NCBI RefSeq assembly: GCF_902686445.1
Contig: NC_062213.1
Span: forward strand, 4,399,241 to 4,463,240
Origin: Sciurus carolinensis
Taxonomy: Eukaryota; Chordata; Mammalia; Rodentia; Sciuridae
Length of the DNA: 64,000 bases
Direction of reading: 5' to 3'
Shown here: piece after piece, positions 60,358-64,000 of the stretch
Layout: the number at the start of each line of letters is the position of its first letter
Position numbering within the stretch: the stretch's first letter is position 1
Translations under genes and position numbers: made by a program
The notes under the pieces: generated by a model
The model's input: the letters and a program-made list of their open reading frames with translations, nothing else
Told to the model about the DNA's origin: nothing
The model's database searches: none

Positions 60358-60453
60358 TCTTTTTTTTTTTTTTTTTGGGTGCTGGGGATTGAACCCAGGG
60401 CCTTATACTTATAAGGCAAGCACTCTACCGACTGAGCTATCTCCCCAGCCCCA
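60358..60453 (-). mobile_element. ID SINE, minus orientation
   Basis: A poly-T run of about 18, then GGGTGCTGGGGATTGAACCC, AGGGCCTTATACTTATAAGG and GAGCTATCTCCCCAGCCC, the reverse complement of an ID element. ATTTATAAATTCTT occurs exactly at 60344-60357 and 60454-60467, a 14 bp target-site duplication. Confidence 0.93.
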
Positions 60454-61510
60454 ATTTATAAATTCTTGTTTTACATGCTTTACCTTTTCTTTTCAAAATA
60501 TATGTACTAAAGGCTATATGTTTTCCTCTGTGTGCCACTTTGGCTATGTCCTATAGATCTCTCATTTGTATTTTTTTTGTAAATAATTTTCAAATATATT
60601 TTTCTTTAAGAGTTATTGGAAGTGCATATGTTTTAAAATCTCTCTCTCACACACACATACATTAGCATAGTAATTAGAAGCATAAGCATTGGAGCCAGAC
60701 ATTAAGTCTGTTGGAAAAATTAGGGTAATTATTGCATCTCAAACAATTTTAAACAATTAACAGGTATTGGGTGTTCATCATCTGTAGGCACATTTCAAAA
60801 GCATAATTTCAAATTTTATCACATTTTTTTCTTTGTAACCAAATGATTACATTTTGTAGAGTCCCATGGCTATTCGAAAAGAATATTTATTTTTTTGTTG
60901 TGAGTAAAGTTCTACACAAATTACTAAATCAAACTTGTTTATGTTATTCAAATCCTTTCCAAATTGAAAACTAATATTTACTGGTTTAATCACCCTGCAC
61001 ACATGTTGGGCTTAGCACACATAGTATCTTAAATCAATTTGCATGCCTTAAATGGAGTAGGTACTCTGTCCTGCTCACTACAACTCCCAGAATCATGACA
61101 TTAGGTCCCTTCACTCTTCTACTTCAGCTACCTGGCTGCAGTTATTTCAACTTGTGTTCCTTGCTTTATAATCTGATTATTATTATTATTAAGCCTACTT
61201 GATTTCTGCAGGAGACCTGTTAGTGTGTCTTTCTGTGCTTTGCTAGTGTGGTTTATCAGTTTCCCCTTATATTTCTGGCAATTTTAGCTTTATGTATTTT
61301 GAAGCTATGTGATTAGGTGCATGAAGGTTCATGTTTATTATTTTTTCTTGGTGGAGATAAGCTTACCTCTATAAAACAGCTTCTTTAATATGATTTGTGC
61401 TTTTTGTCATGGGGTTTTCTTTTCTTCCCTAGTATTATTGCTGTGTTAAATAAATGTTCCTGTTTTCAGCTTATTTTTGTATTTTTTTTTTCTTCTGGGA
61501 AGATTTTTAC
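60454..61510 (-). mobile_element. Ancient L1 (L1M-like) pieces, minus
   Basis: AAAGGCTATATGTTTTCCTC with GGCTATGTCCTATAGATCTC near 60510-60562, and GAAGCTATGTGATTAGGTGC near 61300, are reverse-complement L1 ORF2 motifs. The middle (60640-61180) is not clearly L1 and may be unique sequence. Confidence 0.5.
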
Positions 61511-62739
61511 ATGGTTTTTAACAAAAGGCACAAATATAGGTGTAGAGCCATTCTGAAATTCGGGAGTAATTCATGAATACTAACCTTTTTGGTGACCATG
61601 ATGGAGGTTCAGATTTTCCTGGAGCTTCCTAGGAGAAGGAACAAAGGGAAACCAGTGCTACAGCTGCTGCTATCAGTAGTGCTGGTGTTTATCACATTTC
61701 TGTTCCAGGTAGGAGGAAGGGGTGGGAAAGGTCAGAAGGATATGCCGGCAGAGATTATCCTTCTGACAAACTTTCCTGGAAGCACTACCAGCACCTCTGC
61801 CCCTACCTCAATGGCCAAGGGTGAGTCACGGGGCTGTACTTAGAGCAGCCACTGGAAGATGACTAGGAGATGGGGATGGTGTGTTCCCGTCTGCTCTCTG
61901 CCTAGTGACTTAGGGCAGATGGAGTCCAGACTCCTGTGACAGGGGACCTCCTGCTGGTCTAGTCAGTGGCCCTGTGCACTCTGCTTCTGCTCCTTCCATG
62001 ATGGGACAGCCCTCTGGTCCCTCGACTAGGGTTGGCTATCAGTCCTGGGCACATCAGCCTTCCTTGTCTGGGCTTCCGTCTCCCCACATGTGAAATGAGC
62101 TACAGATAAGGTCAGCTATGCAGTCCTGTGGCTGGCACTGGGACCCCAGACCTGCTTCTGAAGACAGAGGCCACCAGCTGATTTGACTTCTCAGGATATT
62201 CCAAGGGTCCTCTGCAAAGTCATGAGTGGAAGGGTGGTGCTGGAGTGGGGCCTGCTGCTGGAGGGGAGGGGCGGCAGGAAGGAGACTGGTGGCACCCTCT
62301 CTGGCTGCTTCCCTGGCTTCTGGTGCCTTCTCTCTACTTGTCCTGCTGGCAGGATGTGGTTGGCATCCTTGGAAGCATCCTGGGCCAGCCCTCTCCCTCA
62401 TGGCAGGTGCTAAGTGCCACTCTTACCCCATTCTTTCCTGTCCTATCAGGTGCGAGTTGCCATTTGAAGGCCACCCTGGATGTATTTCTCCACCCCTCAG
62501 CCCCAAGAGTCCCGGCCATTAGAAATGCCCCCCTTTTTTCTTCTCCCCAGTTTTTGTTTTCTGTCCATCTAGATCCTCTCTGGACATATGTAAGAGCCTT
62601 CTTTAATTTTTGGCTTTCTCTAGGGGTGATCTGAACATCTGTCTGTTCTCAGGGAGCTGGCAGGGCCACCAGGATCATACAATGCTGCACTAAGACAGTG
62701 TTGCCCCTGATCTTTTCCCAGTTGCATTTCCAAGGTGGC

Positions 62740-63205
62740 TTCAGGTTGAGCTGATGTGCATCAAGCTGGCCACCTGCTATCAGAGCAGATCAGGTCACTT
62801 CCCTGCTCAGAAGATGATGGCTCCCCATGGCCTAGGTGTGCATGCATTGCTTACCATGGCCCTTGAGGTTCAATGTCTTTATTTGCCACTCGGTCCCTTG
62901 CGTCATGTCATTGCTCTCCCATATAGACCAAGTCACAAGATGGGGCAGGCATCCCTAACCAGCAGAGATCCCTCCTTTGTGCACCCTTGTCTGGGTGTTA
63001 GGTGCCTCTCCCGTGTCTCCTCACAGCCCCAGGGCTCCCACAAGTTCAGCACCTGTCATCCTGTGTCACTTTTCCCAAGCTGATCTTTGTCCCCTGCCCC
63101 CAGAACCCCTGGGCAGGGACCATCTACTTCACTTCATGATGGCTGATACGTCCACCCACCAGTGTCTGGCACCAAGCAGGGCCTTGGAGAATGTTTGTTG
63201 AATGA
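62740..63205 (+). repeat. L2 LINE 3' end
   Basis: CAGGTCACTTCCCTGCTCAG, GATGGCTCCCCATGGCC, then GGGCAGGGACCATC and TGTCTGGCACCAAGCAGGGC, ending GAATGTTTGTTGAATGAA: the L2 3' end in + orientation and correct order. Confidence 0.8.
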
Positions 63206-64000
63206 ACATAGGCATGTAAATGGGACAGCTTTCACGAGAGTTATATTTAACTGTTCTAGAATATTCTCTAGGTCTTTCAGAAAAGCAAATCCTTGAAAAA
63301 CAGCAGCCCACGAATCTGAATAGCAGGTGTTTGCAAGAAGTGGTGGGTGGTCTAGTTGGAAGGCTGCCCTGCTTTATGGGGCTGGGGCTCTCCCTGCACC
63401 CCAGCCTCCCTGCTCAGCCCAGGGGCCTGCCAACACGACTCTTTTTCCTCCAAATTCCAGGGTATCTGGGGGCCCAGCCCAGTTCCCATGGTACTACTGG
63501 AGCTTCCAGGAAGGTGAACCATGTGGGAGGGAAGGGAGCCCTTCTTTCCCACGTGGGGCTGGGCCACATTCCCAGCGGCTCCTGTTCCTGGGCTCTGAGC
63601 GTGGCTCTGTGGTCGCCCGCATGAGCTGGCAGTTAGCTCGATGGCAGTGTCCCTGCACTTACATCTTCTCCTGAGTGGGGCAAATCTGGAGGGCCTGGGC
63701 ATCTGCTATGGGTAGTCTGGTGCCCACGCCACAGAGTAGGAGGGACCCTCTGCAGCATTCCAGGGAGGCTGGCCCCAACAGCCTCCGTGATCCTTGTTCC
63801 TGGAGCAAAGGGAGCCGCTGAGCACCTCTGCGTGGGGCAAGCTTCCTAAAGCAGCGCCCCAGCCCTGGGGGCACTTGGACGTCTAGAGGGTCAAGTTTAA
63901 ACTTCTGAGATGTGTGGGCCCCTCAGACAGCTCCACCCGCCTCTCCCAGCAGTGCTTCCACATGTGACGTGGGTGGAATATTGTCCGCTCCCCAGAGATG

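Overview
The window is mammalian nuclear DNA, most likely from a squirrel-like rodent (Sciuromorpha). Three things point there: two single-copy vertebrate genes recognisable at protein level; dimeric SINEs with a 7SL/B1-like left half and an ID-like right half, plus free ID SINEs with the A/B-box tRNA-like core; and L1 3' ends of the type found in squirrels. This species call is inference from repeat style. Nothing looks bacterial or viral apart from old endogenous LTR elements.

Layout. 1-15255 is GC-rich intron of TRAPPC9 carrying two solo MaLR LTRs, a GATG simple repeat and old MIR/L2 pieces. 15256-16337 holds the last two coding exons of TRAPPC9 on the + strand, followed by a 3' UTR and an AATAAA signal at 16804. 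About 16832-41580 is intergenic. Its core (about 20.5-28.05 kb) is an ancient + strand L1 that has been split by SINEs, a younger L1, an MLT1-type LTR and a two-LTR MaLR provirus sitting inside that LTR. A second old L1 in the opposite orientation lies at about 30-32 kb. 41.6-43.3 kb is a CpG island with the first coding exon of KCNK9 (TASK-3) at 42950-43232, + strand. The rest, 43233-64000, is KCNK9 intron 1. It holds a CA microsatellite, a 2.6 kb degenerate 45-50 bp tandem repeat, a full-length processed ARL1 pseudogene with a 14 bp target-site duplication, and several L1 and ID insertions. KCNK9 exon 2 is beyond the window.

TRAPPC9 and KCNK9 lie head-to-tail on the same strand about 26 kb apart. 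This matches the known vertebrate order at the imprinted PEG13/KCNK9 domain (human 8q24.3). The two genes do not share a pathway: TRAPPC9 is a TRAPPII trafficking subunit and KCNK9 is a two-pore potassium channel.

Most open reading frames in the window are by-products of high GC content, stop-poor simple repeats or dead transposons. I found no convincing new gene system. The most interesting items are the intronic minisatellite, the in-frame upstream AUG of KCNK9, the complete ARL1 retrocopy and the multi-level transposon nest.
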